A DNA stretch of 64,000 nt from Scleropages formosus (GCF_900964775.1 NC_041806.1:43636586-43700585), one strand, 5' to 3'. Counted from the first letter of the stretch, positions 38,190 through 51,198 are shown. The notes: generated from the sequence alone by a model not told the origin. A program made the numbers and translations.

Positions 38190-40260
38190 ATTTAATTCAT
38201 TTAGCTGAAACTAACTAAGCAACTTAGGTAAGTACCGGCTTGCTCAACGGGTAAGTGGGGCTCGCACCTGAGATGAGATCTTTGGATCCAGAGGTGGTAG
38301 CTGCTGTCCCCACTAGAAAGAGTATCTACTTGAAAGGCTTTACTATATCACTTGGAGGGTTATTGCAAAGCCAAGGCACTCTTTGTGTGAAGTGGGTTTC
38401 ATTTGTTCTAATCAAAACTGTTACAAAAAAAAAAAAAATCATACTTATTGAACGTCCATTGTTATTCCCTTCAGAAATTACCAGATTTAAAAGGTAATGT
38501 GTTCGATAACAAGCACTATGGCAAAGTCAATTTCCTACATCTCAGATAAACTGTTCTACACTCATTTAAGATTTGGATGACGATGACAATAAAAACTTCA
38601 TTAATGTAATACATGTAAACATTATAGATGTAATGATATTGACCAAGCTTTTGTGTTATTCCACTGTTGCTAGTATTTTGGCACCCAGAAAGTGACGTGT
38701 TATTACACCACTGTTAAATATAAATAATATCTCAGCAATGGATGTGGGAGTGTAGATAATTTTGTGATTGCATGAGGAAATCTGGTGAGGTTTCTCAGTG
38801 CATGCACCTTCTTGAAAGGTGATATGAAGATCATAAGCAGCACACTTCCACTTTGTCATCACTGATATCACACTAAAAAAAACACACAATCCAACTACTT
38901 CACATGAATGTTATTGAGGGCATGCACAGAAATACAGAACACATTTATTTCCTTCAGGCTGACAAAGTTAAATTTGAAAAATGCACAATTCGGAGTAAAT
39001 GAAATGAAGCAGTAAAGTGACTGAAGGCTGGTTTGTGAAAGAAGTACTAATACCTTGGTATAAAAATCACCAGAAACACCAAGTGCAAACACTGAAGTGA
39101 TACTGATTGTCCTTTCTTATTACTAGATGGCGTGTAGTGATCTCTGCACTCCCCTGATGCCCTGGTTACCAGATCATGTCAAACACATTTTTATTTTCTC
39201 TATGTCAGTAAGTCTGTGCTTCTTATATACTGAAATAAAATAAAGTAAAATAAGACTACAGTTTTTTTTATTAATTCAGGTGTACAAACATACCCTTATC
39301 CACTTGGTGCTGGAAGTTACTGCTGAACATTTCTCAAAGAGTCTGTCACCCCATGTTTCTGCATCCCCTGAGCAATGAGAAAGTTGTCTAACATTTCTTT
39401 ATAAGTACAAGCACAATATCCTTCAGAAAGATATTTAGTTAACTTTGCATTTTCTTTCTTATTTGATGACGTTTTTAAACATCTCAGTGTTTTGCAAGGA
39501 ATACACTATAATCTATGCATTGTTAAAAATGAATTGTGCCGGAGTTCTGAGTTTGTGTTTAAAACACCCATGGGAGCAAAAAGGGTTCTGACACATTTAA
39601 TAGACTGCTTTTTTGCCTTGCAGCATCACATATGATATACCATGAAAAGATTTTGTTTTGGTACAAGAACAGGAAGTACACAGTTTACTAGTTTTCTTAT
39701 AAGCTGATTACCTGTATCAGAGTGAAACAAATGTACATTTAAAACAGATTATAGTGCATAGTTTAACATATTCAAACAGTGAGATGAAGTGGGTATATAG
39801 TTAATAGATATGGGAACAACTTTAAAATAATGAAATGGAATTGATGCATGTTGGATATTAAACAAACCTTGTCTGTGATTTTTAGCTTTTGGAAAACTAA
39901 ATTCATGGGTCCAGAAATAAGGTTTGTCAAGTACTGTTCTGTCAGGTATTTAAAAAATATTTTTCTTCTTGGTATTTTTAATGTTTTTTTTGTTGTGTAT
40001 GAGACAAATGTTGCCTTTTAAAATTTGCCAATGCAAAATTGTTTCTGTGTAGGTCTAGCATTCCCACATAAGTTTATGTGAGAAATGTATACTGCCACCA
40101 GAATAATAAACCACAATTCCCTGTTTATTACTGAGTTTGATCACTTCCTAGTTTCTATACATTCAGACATGCAAGGTACAATGGTAGAACAGTTTAATCC
40201 TGACATATTTTTCCACAGGATATGACCAGAAATTTAAACAACTCTCACACACACAGGTAA
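38190..40260. other. 3' flank of TAAR D
   Basis: No gene seen. About 38190-38310 is a repeat-like insertion that module 2 lacks. The rest aligns with 49.86-52.35 kb without the SINEs found there. Confidence 0.6.
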
Positions 40261-41298
40261 TCATCTTTCAGGAAAAACATTAAAATCTGAGGAATGAGGA
40301 GTGAAAATCTTCATAGTTACAATAAATTTCAGTGACTTTTGAAACCATGGGTAAAATAAGGCATAGATGATTGGATTTAAAGTGGAATTGAAGTAAGCCA
40401 ACCAGACAAGCAATTCAAAGACAATTGAAGGAGTGCCAAAATTAATATAGGGGTCAATAATTGAGTTTATAAAGATAGGCATCCAGCAAAGAAAGAAAGC
40501 CCCCATGACTATGCCAAGAGTTCTTGCAGCTTTTCGCTCAGAACTGTGATTCTTTCTGATGGTGTTTTCCATATTCATGTGTGCTTGGTGGCTGTTGTCC
40601 CCAAGACGTCTAACATGCTGTCTGGCAACTAAAAATATTTTAGCATATACACCTATCATAACTGAACATGGTAAGAAAAATCCTACTAAAGAATCTAGGG
40701 CTCCCCACAATGCATTAAACAACAGGTTGCAACTTCCCAAGCAATTTATCAAGGCAATATATTCTTCCAGTCCTGCCACATTTGCTTTTGTGTAAAGGAG
40801 GCTGTATGAATAGGCAGCAGCAGCCACCCAGCTGAGAAATACCATAAGCCATGCCTTAGGGATGGTTACTGTGGTGGGATAGCGAAGAGGATTGCACACG
40901 GCCTGGTATCGATCAATAGCAATGGAAATCAGGTGGAAGATAGAGACGGATGTCAGGAACAGGTCAAAGGTTGAATGCAGCAGGCAGAAGGCCTCCCCAA
41001 AGTACCAGCAGCCTTCAATGGTCCGTATTGCACTAAAAGGCATGACGAGAATCCCTACCAGTAAGTCAGCCATTGCCAAGGACATGATCAACATGTTTGC
41101 TGGTGTATGCAGCTGTCTGAAATGTGCAATGGACACCAATACCACCAAGTTCCCTGTTACAGTGACAGCTGACCCCAAGGCAAAGAATGCATAGAGGGCA
41201 GCGTAGGCTGCAGCACTGTGGATGTATTTAGTGCATGTTCTGTTAGGTGCTGGGTAGCAGTACTGCTGCTCTGCATCTGGCTCTCGCGATATATTCAT
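40261..41298 (-). CDS. TAAR D: trace amine-associated receptor with Asp3.32 and Asp5.42
   Basis: Single-exon GPCR, 345 aa from [12 protein letters not shown]. The in-frame codon further up is GTG, not ATG. It has N-glycosylation sites near the N-terminus, TM1 around [15 protein letters not shown], intact DRY, CWMP toggle and fingerprint [16 protein letters not shown]. Asp3.32 is present (CLLHSTFD). TM5 has Asp eight residues before Pro5.50 (DSLVGFFLP), i.e. Asp5.42. In zebrafish TAAR13c this pair binds both ends of diamines such as cadaverine, so a diamine-type ligand is inferred. About 96% identical to TAAR G. Intact; promoter block at 41440-41553. Confidence 0.93.
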   Translation of the reverse strand: MNISREPDAEQQYCYPAPNRTCTKYIHSAAAYAALYAFFALGSAVTVTGNLVVLVSIAHFRQLHTPANMLIMSLAMADLLVGILVMPFSAIRTIEGCWYFGEAFCLLHSTFDLFLTSVSIFHLISIAIDRYQAVCNPLRYPTTVTIPKAWLMVFLSWVAAAAYSYSLLYTKANVAGLEEYIALINCLGSCNLLFNALWGALDSLVGFFLPCSVMIGVYAKIFLVARQHVRRLGDNSHQAHMNMENTIRKNHSSERKAARTLGIVMGAFFLCWMPIFINSIIDPYINFGTPSIVFELLVWLAYFNSTLNPIIYALFYPWFQKSLKFIVTMKIFTPHSSDFNVFPER

Positions 41299-41439
41299 TG
41301 TAAACCTTATGTAGTCATGCCTTCTCACCTGACAGCAAAAAACAAGAACGAATTGACTGCAGAAAAAGTTGTTTGAAAGTCCTGGCTTCCTGGAAGTTTT
41401 TACAATTCATAAGATCATTTGTCTCTCTTGTTGAAGAAC

Positions 41440-41553
41440 CATGCTCTTTATACACTTGATGTCTGTTGAGGGACATCCCCTTTGAGACAAACAAACCTAT
41501 GATGACAGGTCATGCAGCAAGTGCATGCAAATTCTGAAAAATGTAGTAAGACC
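41440..41553 (-). promoter_or_regulatory. Putative promoter of TAAR D
   Basis: On the gene strand it has an octamer ATTTGCAT (41525-41532), an Olf-1/EBF-like TCTCAAAGGGGA and TGTATAAAG (TATA at 41448-41453), about 150 bases before the ATG. The same block occurs upstream of TAAR G and the TAAR1 pseudogene. Promoter role and factor names are inferred. Confidence 0.6.
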
Positions 41554-42255
41554 ACAGGATGCTGTGTTTGTCCCGTGTGATTTTGGAAACGTTTCATGCA
41601 GACAAGACCTAGAATCTAGCCCTTTAATGACTTAATAACAAGGACAAAATACTCTGTGAAGTTCTTGGCCATTTTTCTCTTAACATTTTGTTTTTCCTGT
41701 GTACACATGTTGCATTTTGTATACATTTGTGTTATAGTCCTGTCATAATCAATTTGGTTAAATGAAGAAATTATGGCAAGCGGAACAAACATTTTTTGAA
41801 AACTGAGTATGAGTATGACTGAGTTTCTAGAACCTAAGCCTAAAAAACACTCAGGATATTTTCTTAGAAAAGAACTGTGGTCAACATCAAGTGCAAAATA
41901 TTTTATATGGATTGTTGCTATCACTATTGTGCTGTTTTCTAAATACCTAAGCAGCTGTACAGTTTCAAAATGTATCTTATTTAATGTGATTAGTTGCAGT
42001 ACCAAAGTACTTACTGTTTTTGGATTCACAGCATACATTAGGGATTATTGAAGAAATATCATATATTGTAATAGCATTGCTTATAGTCTTTAAATGACTC
42101 CGTGTTCTTCATATGATAAAATCTCCAAAAGAAACTGACCGCAAAACCTAATAATGTAGTAAATAATGTCCTTGAAGTAATAACAAAGAACACTATTATT
42201 CGCAGTCTCCCCTGGAGGCGTGGGTTCGTATTCCACTTCTGACAGCCCTAATTTG

Positions 42256-42435
42256 AGGGGGGCGCGGTGGCGCAGTGGGTTGGACCGGGTCCTGCTTTCC
42301 AGTGGGTCTGGGGTTCGAGTCCCGCTTGGGGTGCCTTGCGACGGACTGGCGTCCCCTCCCCCTCCGGCCTTACGCCCCGTGTTGCCGGGTAGGCTCCGGT
42401 TCCCTGCGACCCCGTATGGGAGAAGCGGTTCCGAA

Positions 42436-42464
<29 letters not shown>
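42256..42464 (+). mobile_element. SINE family 1 copy
   Basis: Starts gaggggggcgcggtggcgca and has a short gap in the middle. Ends in a long (TG)n tail. Confidence 0.85.
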
Positions 42465-42468
<4 letters not shown>

Positions 42469-42662
42469 ACACAAACATTGAGAAGGAATGACCTAAAACA
42501 ATTCCCTGTTACAATGTTATAAAATTAAAAAGTAATATGCGAAAGATGAAAATTTGGATGTATTAACAAGGATTTCAGATTTGTGGTTTTGTTTATATGG
42601 TCAGTGTTTTTGACAACCCAGTCCTCACTTGGGAACTTATAACACGAGTTGTTATGAAGATC

Positions 42663-42895
42663 TGAGTAGCAGCCGGTCGTGTAGCTGTTAGAGCTGCTTC
42701 CCTTTGGACCTAAAAGTTGTAGATTTGAATTCCACCTCCAGCAGTAGTACCTTTGAACAAGGTGTCTATCCTAAACTGCTCCAATAAAATTGCTCAGCTG
42801 TATGAATGGGTAGGTAATTGTAGGTAGCTTAACACTATAATTCGCTTTTGGAGAAAAGTGTCAGCAAAATTAATAGATCTAATGTACACCCATTT
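42663..42895 (+). repeat. Second SINE-like family copy
   Basis: cgtgtagctgttagagctgc, agatttgaattccacctcc, cagctgtatgaatgggta and ttttggagaaaagtgtcagc match 11355-11555. Confidence 0.5.
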
Positions 42896-44268
42896 AAAAA
42901 GGCTTGGTCTTTTAGTGACATGATGTTCCTTCGAGAAAGAATAAGCAAGTGGGGGATCTTTGTGCTTTTAAAAATGTAAAATAATGTCATGGCTCCTTTT
43001 GGTTGCATGAGGTAAATCTAACTCAAAATCACTGTTGCGTATTTGATATTCTGTCACATTCTCTCACCCTCTGACAAAGTAGAAGTGTGCGCTACAGCAA
43101 CTGTCGTTGAGTTATACGTTTTTTTTCCCCACCCTCTACTGGCACATGGTGGTTACTGCTTGCATCAACTTCTGACGTTAAGTGGTACTGCGCCGAAAAT
43201 ATAAATTCTTAATGTTGTTTTCTAACCTGGTCACTATACAGTTGTTTCCAGTTTCCCAGTTTCATCTATTACCCAGCGAAAAGTAAATGTTATTTAAAAC
43301 TTAATTTATTTTGCCTCTGTTGTTAATATTTATTTATTGTATAATAATATATTTGTGACACATTTTGTCTGGAATATTGCTGCCATATTTCTGCTCTTAT
43401 GGATTATTGCAGTATTGCTATGTTGTTATTAATGTCATATTAGTGTCATAGTAAACAAATTTTCGGCTTAAAGTGCTGTTTGGCCATGTAGTAAACTAGC
43501 TGGACACCTCATTTAGAGCAAAATTTCAGTGTCCTGTAGGTGGTGCTAAATAACCATCCAAACTTGTAACAAGACGTACAGCGCAGTGTAAGCGACCCTT
43601 ATCGATTTCTAGGGTGAGTAAATATAGAAATGTATACAACATGTATGTCACGACCACATCTTCACCTCAACCAGAAGCACCTGGCTCTAATCAGAGCAAC
43701 CAGCTATAAAGAGCACCACTCCACCGCTGCCCAGTTTGGAATCTCATTTGAGACAACTTGCCCCTCTGCGCTCTTGAAACTCCCTCATCCCATGTCCTAC
43801 TCCTTTTTGCTCCAAAGCCCAGCTTCACTCCTCCCTAGTCACAGCTGCTTGCTTTCTCCCTCAACCCCAACCTTGGATCCTTGCTCCAGCCCTGATTGCT
43901 AACTGACCAGCCATCTGCCAACTGACCAAACATTACCCTGTCCCCAACCATGAGGATCAATCTAGTCTTTTGGTTCTGAATGCTATCTCACCACAAGGGG
44001 TGCTCCTCAGCTTGCATGAATACAATCTTCAGCAAGTGGTGGAGACAATGCAGGGGATCCTGAGCATCCTCCAACTGGACCACAGTTCCAAGGAAGGCAG
44101 CATGACCATTGTTGCTTCAGCATCAGCACCACTCACTGTGGTGACTATCCCAGCAATGGACCCCCAACTAGCCACACCCCTGAAGTACTGTATGACAGTG
44201 CCCCGATGAAAGCCCAGGGGTTTCTCCTACAGTGCAAGATGATGTTTTTTTTTCAGCTAACTGCGCAC

Positions 44269-44478
44269 GCGCGCGCACACACTTTCAGAACCGCTTGTCC
44301 CGTACAGGGTCACGGGGAACCGGAGCCTACCCGGCAACACAGGGCGTAAGGCCAGAGGGGGAAGGGGACACACCCAGGACGAGACACCAGTCCGCTGCAA
44401 GGCACCCCAAGCGGGACTCGAACCCCAGACCCACCGGAGAGCAGGACTGTGGTCCAACCCACTGCGCCACTGCACCCC
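44269..44478 (-). mobile_element. SINE family 1 inside Gypsy fossil 1
   Basis: Complete reverse copy. The flank cagctaactgc occurs on both sides (target duplication). Confidence 0.85.
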
Positions 44479-44735
44479 CCAGCTAACTGCACATTTATCA
44501 AATAAATGAGAGCCACATAACATACCCTGCTTCCTTGTTCTTCCTTGGGCCACAGCAATCTGGAGGAAGCGCTCCTTCTTCACTTATGCAGACTTTAGAA
44601 AATGGTTTGAGGCCGTCTTTGATCACCCAGCGTGTGGGACAACAAGTGATCACTGCTTGCTGATACTCAAGCATGGAGAAACGCCTGTGTCCACCTATGC
44701 CCTCCAGTTCCACATCCTGGCTGTCACACACTGGC

Positions 44736-44925
44736 TGAAACCATTGATTCCAAGCGGCGAACCACAGCCCAACCCAGCAACACAGGGTGCAATGCTAGGG
44801 GGAAGGGGACACACCCCGGACGGGACGACAGTCCGTCACACGGCACCCCAAGCAGGACTCAAACCCCAGACTCACCAGAGAGCGGGACTCAGCCAAGCCC
44901 GCTGCGTTACCGCACCCTCCCCACA
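44736..44925 (-). mobile_element. SINE family 1 inside Gypsy fossil 1, diverged
   Basis: aacccagcaacacagggtgc, ggacacaccccggacgggac and ccccaagcaggactcaaaccc, in reverse orientation without a (CA)n tail. Confidence 0.7.
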
Positions 44926-47367
44926 GTGGAACAACATTGCACTACTGGCGTGTTTTCAGCAAGGCCTGGACGCCTGTATTCAAGCTGAACTGGCGTACTG
45001 AGGTGAAGACTGGATACTTGACCAGTTCATTGAAAATGCCATATCGATGGACAGCCTAGCCCAAAAATGCCTGAGACGGCCCTGGCAAGCCCCTCTTGGT
45101 TGCCTGTACCCTCTCGGAGACCCCATAGCCCATGCAAGTCGGCCGAGGGCGGCTGATGCCCACAGAGAAGCAATGACAGCTCCGTGAAGGGCTTTGCCTG
45201 CCCGGCGAGGCCACCATATGGAGGTCCACGACCACAGCAATGGGTGAATGACCCCCCCTTCGATCAGCCTCTCAACTCTCGGTGCCAACTGTTTTGTCGT
45301 GGGGAGAGTACCAGGTTGTTGCATACGCACTTATTGACACCGGGGCGGCCAGCAGCTTCATGGATTCCAAGTTTGCCAATACACATGGAATTCCTATGTG
45401 TGCATGTGATGGCACATTATGGATCAGTGCATTAGAAGGGCAACCGCTGGGCACAGGAGTCGTACAGTCCTGCACAGTCTATTGCCCTCCAGACAGGGGC
45501 TTGTCATAAGAAACAGTTCTCCTTGTTCCTGATAAAATCCACTGACAGCCATACTATCCTGGGTTATACCTGGCTGGCTTGGCATGATCCTGTGTTTTCC
45601 TAGAGTACTGGGGAACTTGTTGTGGGGACCACGGTGTGTCTTTTCCTGTCTGTCTCTCTTGTGTAGGGCCACTTCCATCAAGAGGCCCAAAGCAGCACAT
45701 CCCCTCAAGATGCCTAAGGCATATCAAGACCTCATGGAGGTTTTTAGCAAGACCAGGGCTTCCGTCTTGCCCCCGCACTGGCCCTGGGATTGCACTATTG
45801 ACTTATTACCATGAACCTCTCCCCCTATGGGCAGAGTCTATCTCTTATCCCTTCCTGAGCAAAAGGCCATGGGGGACTACATAACCGAGGAACTGGCCTC
45901 AGGTATCATCAGGCCGTCAACCTTGTCTGCTTCTGCAGGGTTTTTTTGTTTGGAAAAGGGACGAGGGGGTGTGACCATGTATAGATTATCGTTACATGAA
46001 TGAGGTCACAATGAAATACCCCCATCGCTTGCCTCTCATTTCAGCGGGTCTGGAGCAGGTCCATGGAGCCAGGTTTTTACCAAATTAGATCTCCTCTGTG
46101 CTTACAAACTGATTTGCATTCGGGAGGATGATGAGTGGAAGACTGTTTTCAGTACTGCCCTTGGGCACTATCGATACGTGGTAATGCCTTTTGGGCTTAC
46201 GGACGCGCATTCTGTATTCTAAGCCTTCGTCAACCACGTGCTGGGGGATTTGGTTAACAAGTGTGTCCTCAGGTACCTTGACGATATACTTGTGTTCTCC
46301 AGGTTGCTCCCCAAACATGTTGGGCTTGTATGTCAGGTACTAAGCCAGCTCCTGGAAAAAGGACTCTTTGTCAAGGGAGAAAAGTGTCTCTTCCATCAAG
46401 AGTGGTTTTCTCTTCTGGGGTTTCTCCTCGGCCCTGATGGGACAGCTATTGGTCCTTCCAAGGTCCAGGCGGTGCTGGATTTGCCTCTCCCAACATCAGT
46501 AAAGACACTTCAGTGTTTTTTGGGTTTTGCTAGCTTCTACTGTCAGTTTATTCGGGGCTTCAGTTCTATTGCTGCACTTCTCACATCTTTGCTTAAGGGG
46601 AAGACTATGAGGCTTGTCAGGTTTCCTGAGGCTACGGAGGTATTTCAGGGCCTCAAAAGGTTATTTACAACCGTTCCGGTGCTCCAGCATCCTGACCCCT
46701 CACTACCGTTTGTGGTGAAGGTGGATGCCTCGGTTGTAGGGGTGGGTGCTGTACTCTCACAGAGACAAGGGCCCAGGTGAAACTCCATCCTTGTGCCTAA
46801 TTTTCTCGTAAGCTGTCACCCACCAAACAAAACTACATCATCGGGAATTGTGAGTTTCTGGCCATTTAATTAGCACTGCAGGAGTGGAAGCATTGGCACT
46901 GCTCACCTGTTCCTGGTCCTCACCAACTATATAAATCTGGAATACTTATGAACAGCTCACCATCTGAACCCCCTTCAAATACGATGGGCCTTGTTTTTCC
47001 ACCTGGTTTTTGCTTCACCGTTTCGTATAGACCGGAATCAAAAAACACCAAGGCCGATGTTTTGTCTTGCATCTTTGAGAAAGACCCCATCACTACCCTA
47101 CCTGAACCCATTCTCCCCAAGTCCTGTTTTGTTACTCTAGTGTGATGGCAGTTTTCTCGGGATCTGAGGGCCACAAACCAGCTCTGTGTGCCAGTTGACC
47201 AAAAATTTGCCCGTCCCTGACCACGAGAACCAGTCTAGTCCTTTGGTTTTGAATAAATGATTCTGAACTTGGGTCCAGGCTCCTCTGTGTCCTCAGTTTG
47301 TCTTGGCAATGTATATGTATACTTTTTTCTGGACATTTAATGTCTGGCTAAACTATGTGATCCAGTA

Positions 47368-47368
<1 letters not shown>

Positions 47369-47398
<30 letters not shown>

Positions 47399-47604
47399 CA
47401 CACCATCTGAACCGCTTTGCCTATATGGGGTCACAGGGAGCCGGAGCCAAACCCGACAACACAAGGCGTAGGGCTGGAGGGGGGAGGGGACACACCCAGG
47501 ACAGGACGCCAGTCCGTCACAAGGCACCCCAAGCGGGACTTCAACCCCAGACCCACTGGAGAGCAGGACCCGGTCCAACCCACTGCACCGCTGCACCCCC
47601 CTGG
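47369..47604 (-). mobile_element. SINE family 1 copy
   Basis: (CA)n tail at left, head at right. Target duplication tgatccagtaa at 47358-47368 and 47605-47615. Confidence 0.9.
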
Positions 47605-47679
47605 TGATCCAGTAAGCTGAGGAGAAATATATTTGTACAGGGCTTCCCTATGCTGAGTGTCACTGGTTCTGTATTTTGA

Positions 47680-48049
47680 TAGGTATCCACTTATGAATAT
47701 TCATGTCCCCTCCCTTATAGTATAAGGCATACATATATCGATAAGATGCATTGTTTGTACTCTCATAGGACCGCAACTGGGAAGCCCCCAGGAGAACGTC
47801 ACATGGAGTGAGTGAGAGGATCAGGCTGTTTGTAGAAATGTGCAGCTGCTTGAACTGTGATATCACTGTGATGATGAGAAGGTTTCCACTCATGGTGACA
47901 ACTATAGCCAACCCCATCAATGCAAGCATGGAGAGATGAAGGCTCAGGGAGCAGACAAACTTCACACAAGAACCATTCACTGACTCATAGCAAAAATATG
48001 TCTCCATGTGCATACTGTTACTATGGTTCAAGTTGTCTGAGAAATTCAT
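47680..48049 (-). pseudogene. TAAR E: TAAR1-type pseudogene
   Basis: From MNFSDNLNHSNSM it follows TAAR1 F closely through TM1 and into TM2 (SLTPCDVLLGA), then leaves homology near 47785. The sequence beyond (ggaccgcaactgggaagc) matches the 3' flank of TAAR1 F at about 56128-56146 (ggaccgcaattgggaagc). A deletion has therefore joined TM2 to the downstream flank, removing TM2 to the stop. TM3-TM7 are absent. The promoter and start codon remain. Upstream, a GTGAGT near 48185 and a TTTCTTAG near 48108 suggest a short 5' UTR intron. Confidence 0.88.
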
Positions 48050-48221
48050 TCTGTTCCAAGTTTGAGGGCTTGTGTAAAATTGAAGTTGTTTCTTCTCGAT
48101 GTATCTAAGAAATGAGAACAAGAAGATGAACAGATAATGGTAAAGCTGGAGCTTCGAAGGCCAGATGTTGTGTGTCTTTGACTCACCCGAAATTCTGAAT
48201 TTCTTGTTCAATAACCTCATT

Positions 48222-48320
48222 ATTTATATACTTGATGTTTTTTAAGGAGCATCCTCTTTGAGAAAGACAAACCTATAAGAGCAGGTTAAGCAGCAGCCTC
48301 ATGCAAATTTTGAAATACAT
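48222..48320 (-). promoter_or_regulatory. Putative promoter of TAAR1 pseudogene E
   Basis: It aligns with the TAAR D and G promoter blocks: ATTTGCAT octamer (48301-48308), TCTCAAAGAGGA and a TATA (tttatata at 48223-48230 on the plus strand). Confidence 0.55.
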
Positions 48321-49599
48321 ATCAAATCCAAAAATGCTGACATAGGAGACCTGAAATTGTGTTTTCCCCTCGTGTGTTCTGAAGTCACCTGCAGATTTAA
48401 CTCAGTATTTTGTTGAAATGAGAATGTAAGCTTTTTAATGTTGTATGATGAGGATGCAGTAATATGTGAGTTGAGGGACTTTGAGATCATCTTGTTCTTA
48501 CAGAAAACTTGAAGTTACTGTAGTACCTGTGACCCAGTACTGCAGTTTTGAATACATTTATAATTAAGGCACATTCACATTGACCTCAGTGGGAGCAAAT
48601 GGTTGAGTATTTATGAGTCAGTTACTTTTTGTGAAAATAGGACTGCATGTTATTGACTCTCTCCACTGACAGCCTCCATTGTTTTCAGGGTTACAATGAA
48701 TAAAAATAACTTATAGTCAGTGCTTCCGTTTAATGCTAATAATGAATTAAGGAAAAATACAAATAAATTGAAGAAAGAAATATATAAAACTGCAATAAGA
48801 AATACTGAAATAATTTCACAACAGTTTATAGTAAAAGGGGGAAATATATATTCATGTATTTTACCAGTTGTTCATACATGATTATTTTTCACATCAAATT
48901 AATTGTGTCAGATTTGAGATTAGTGGTTAGATGGTTATGCTCAGTATGTTTAATAGGGCTACTAATTCCTGGAAACTGCAGTGTAATTGAAGGTAGAGCA
49001 ACTATACACATCATCGATTCTTGCAGCTCTTCTTGCACCTACATGACCTGCAGAAAAGAAAGTGTAGTATCATTGCTTTTCCTTGAGGTGGTGCTAATTA
49101 ACCACACAAAGTTGTATCGTGTATTGTCAGGGGCACTGTTTTGTATTTCTGCTGCCGGTAAACATTAAAAAACTTAAAAAAAAAAAGAGTAAATTTCAAA
49201 TATGTGTGCTTATTTTTTCCATTTGATGAGTCTTAGTTAAAGGAGACATTTGTTCCAGTAAAGACTGAGGATAAACATACATGCAAAATATTTGAGAATG
49301 AGTGTTTAGGTGCCTTTCAGTTGCAAATGTATTGTAAAAGATTTAATTTTGGATGTGGTGACACCAGGAGACTGTTCACTAGTGGTGCATATGTGTGTAT
49401 GATGAGTCTTTTCTCCCCTCAGGGTTTGCTATAGGCTGGACTCTGTACATGCGCACTGGAGTGCATCAGCAAGTCTTCTTGTAAGTTATACACGTGTGGC
49501 ATCCAATAAAGATTTTGAAGGTGTTGGAAACCAACCCGGACGGGTAGCATTTGTTATTTTCTGGAGCCCTAAGTGTCTAGGCGAACCCGACAAGAACGC
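48321..49599. other. Spacer between TAAR1 pseudogene and module 2
   Basis: No gene or classified repeat recognised. The equivalent of this stretch in module 2 (beyond TAAR1 F) is not present; Gypsy and LINE sequence stands there instead. Confidence 0.5.
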
Positions 49600-49974
49600 T
49601 CGGTTACAGTATCAAAGCAATGGTGAAACTGTATTATTGGATCTTGTTACAGTTCTTCCAGGCCCTATTCTACCATGTGTCTGGAGAGGATTAGGCAATG
49701 GCTTTAAAACACATCTTTTATGCAAATTTAAGCAGTTTTTCCCAGATACACTTCAGAATGACTTCGTTGAATTTAAAACAATTTTTATGTTATGATATGG
49801 GTCATTAATTTTAAATGCAGTAGACGGGATATCTACATGAAAGGCTGTACTATAAGACTTGGAGGATTATTGCTTAGGATTATAAGTGGTTTGATTTGTT
49901 CTAATGAAAACTAATGTTAATGAAAATACATACTTATTAAACATCTTCAGTGTTATCCCCTTCCATCTATAACT

Positions 49975-50200
49975 AGAGACAGCTGGTAACGTACTGGTAA
50001 TAGCTACTGCTTTGCGCCCAATGGTGCCAGATTTGATCTCCACTTCTGGCCTTTGCACCCCTGAGCAAGGAACTTACCCTAAATTACTCAGGTAAAAATC
50101 GCTCAGCTCCATAAATGCGTATGTAATCATAAATCCCTTAACAGTGTAAGTCACTTTGGAGGAAAAAGTCAGCTAAATGAGTCAGTGTAAATGCCTTCCA
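49975..50200 (+). repeat. Second SINE-like family copy in module 2
   Basis: cagatttgatctccacttct, tgagcaaggaacttacccta, cagctccataaatgcg and gtcagctaaatgagtcagtg. Absent at the matching place in module 1 (about 38.47 kb). Confidence 0.5.
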
Positions 50201-50434
50201 GGAAAATCTGGTTATGTGTTTGACTTTGCCATATACTGCTTGTTTACTATTTCCTACATCCCAAATTAACTGCCCCACACTCCTCTGTTGATTATGATAG
50301 GAAGAACCATAACATTAAAATAACTTTATGTTAGCGTAATACTTGTAAACATTACAAACCTAACAGTATTGACCAAGCTGCTGTATTATTCCTTTGTTGC
50401 TAATATTTTAGCCCCCAAAAAGTGAGACGTTATC

Positions 50435-50646
50435 ACACACACACACACACACACTGTCTGAGCTGCTTGTCCCATACAGGGGTCGCGGGGAGCCAGAGCC
50501 TAACCAGACAACACAGGGCACATGGCTGGAAGGTACACACACAGGACGGGACGCCAGTCCGTCGCACGGCACCCCAAGCGGGACTCGAACCCCAGCCCCA
50601 CTGGAGAGCAGGACCTGGTCCAACCCACTGCATCACCATGCCTCCC
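50435..50646 (-). mobile_element. SINE family 1 in module 2
   Basis: Complete reverse copy. Module 1 has an uninterrupted site here (about 38.69-38.71 kb). Confidence 0.85.
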
Positions 50647-51006
50647 ACATAATATTACACCACTGTTAAATATAAATGATATTTCAGCAATGAATGTGGG
50701 AGTGTAAATAATTTTGTGACTGCATGAGGAAATCTGCTGAGGTTTCTCAGTGCATGCACCTTCTTGAAATGAGATATAGGTCATATAGTTATATGAGATA
50801 TGAGATATAGTTATAAGATCATAAGCAGCACACTTGCAAGTATTGTCGTCACTGATATCTCTCATACACGCAGCAGGACCCGGGCAAACTTAATAAACAG
50901 CTTTTTTTGCTTTGCAGTGTCAGACTTGATATAACATATAGAGATTTTATTTTGGCACAAGTAGCATACAGTTTATTACTTTTCTTATAAGCTGATTATT
51001 TGTAGG

Positions 51007-51198
51007 GCCGGGTTGCGGTGGCGCAGCAGGTTTGGCCTGTGTTTGCTCTCTGGTGGGTGTGGGGATTGAGTCCTGCTTGTTCTCCCATGTCAAGCACTGG
51101 TGGCCTGTCCTGGGTGTGTCCCCTTATGCCCTGTGTTGCCGGGTTGGCTCCAGCTCGCTATGACCCCACTCGGAACAAGTGGTTTCAGACAATGTGTG
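51007..51198 (+). mobile_element. SINE family 1 in module 2
   Basis: Flanked by gattatttgt on both sides. Module 1 reads through without it at about 39.71 kb. Confidence 0.85.

Larger units (their letters stand above)
42050..43640. other. Region between module 1 TAAR D upstream and Gypsy fossil 1
   Basis: Holds a SINE family 1 copy (42256-42464) and a second-family copy (42663-42895). The rest is AT-rich with no gene recognised. Confidence 0.6.
43648..47260 (+). mobile_element. Ty3/Gypsy LTR retrotransposon fossil 1, broken
   Basis: Starts with a tgtcacgacc LTR-like end. Similar LTR-derived sequence occurs at about 43918-43980 and 47190-47250. Recognisable parts in order are gag, aspartic protease (about 45.34 kb), reverse transcriptase (about 45.7-46.4 kb) and RNase H (about 46.6-47.15 kb). 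It is clearly broken, by more than five breaks, so fairly old. SINEs 44269-44478 and 44736-44925 lie inside it. Confidence 0.75.
38080..49600. repeat. Tandem duplication module 1 (TAAR D plus TAAR1 pseudogene E)
   Basis: Its left end matches 49.6 kb and 63.79 kb. All three have a form of gtgatatgggctgttaacttt followed by aatgcagta or its equivalent. Matching to module 2 continues through TAAR D (40261-41298) and its upstream to about 42.01 kb, equivalent to 53.98 kb. The module then contains a Gypsy fossil and the TAAR1 pseudogene. Confidence 0.75.

Noticed and set aside
38656-38889. Open frame with a matching frame at 50500-50865 in module 2
   Set aside because: The match is explained by the recent duplication. 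The frames differ in length and ends, and part of the second runs into a SINE.
41299-41328. Longer N-terminus for TAAR D (and the same for TAAR G, 53392-53421)
   Set aside because: The upstream codon is GTG, not ATG, and the next ATG (MNISREP) fits TAAR length. A GTG start is not expected in a vertebrate.
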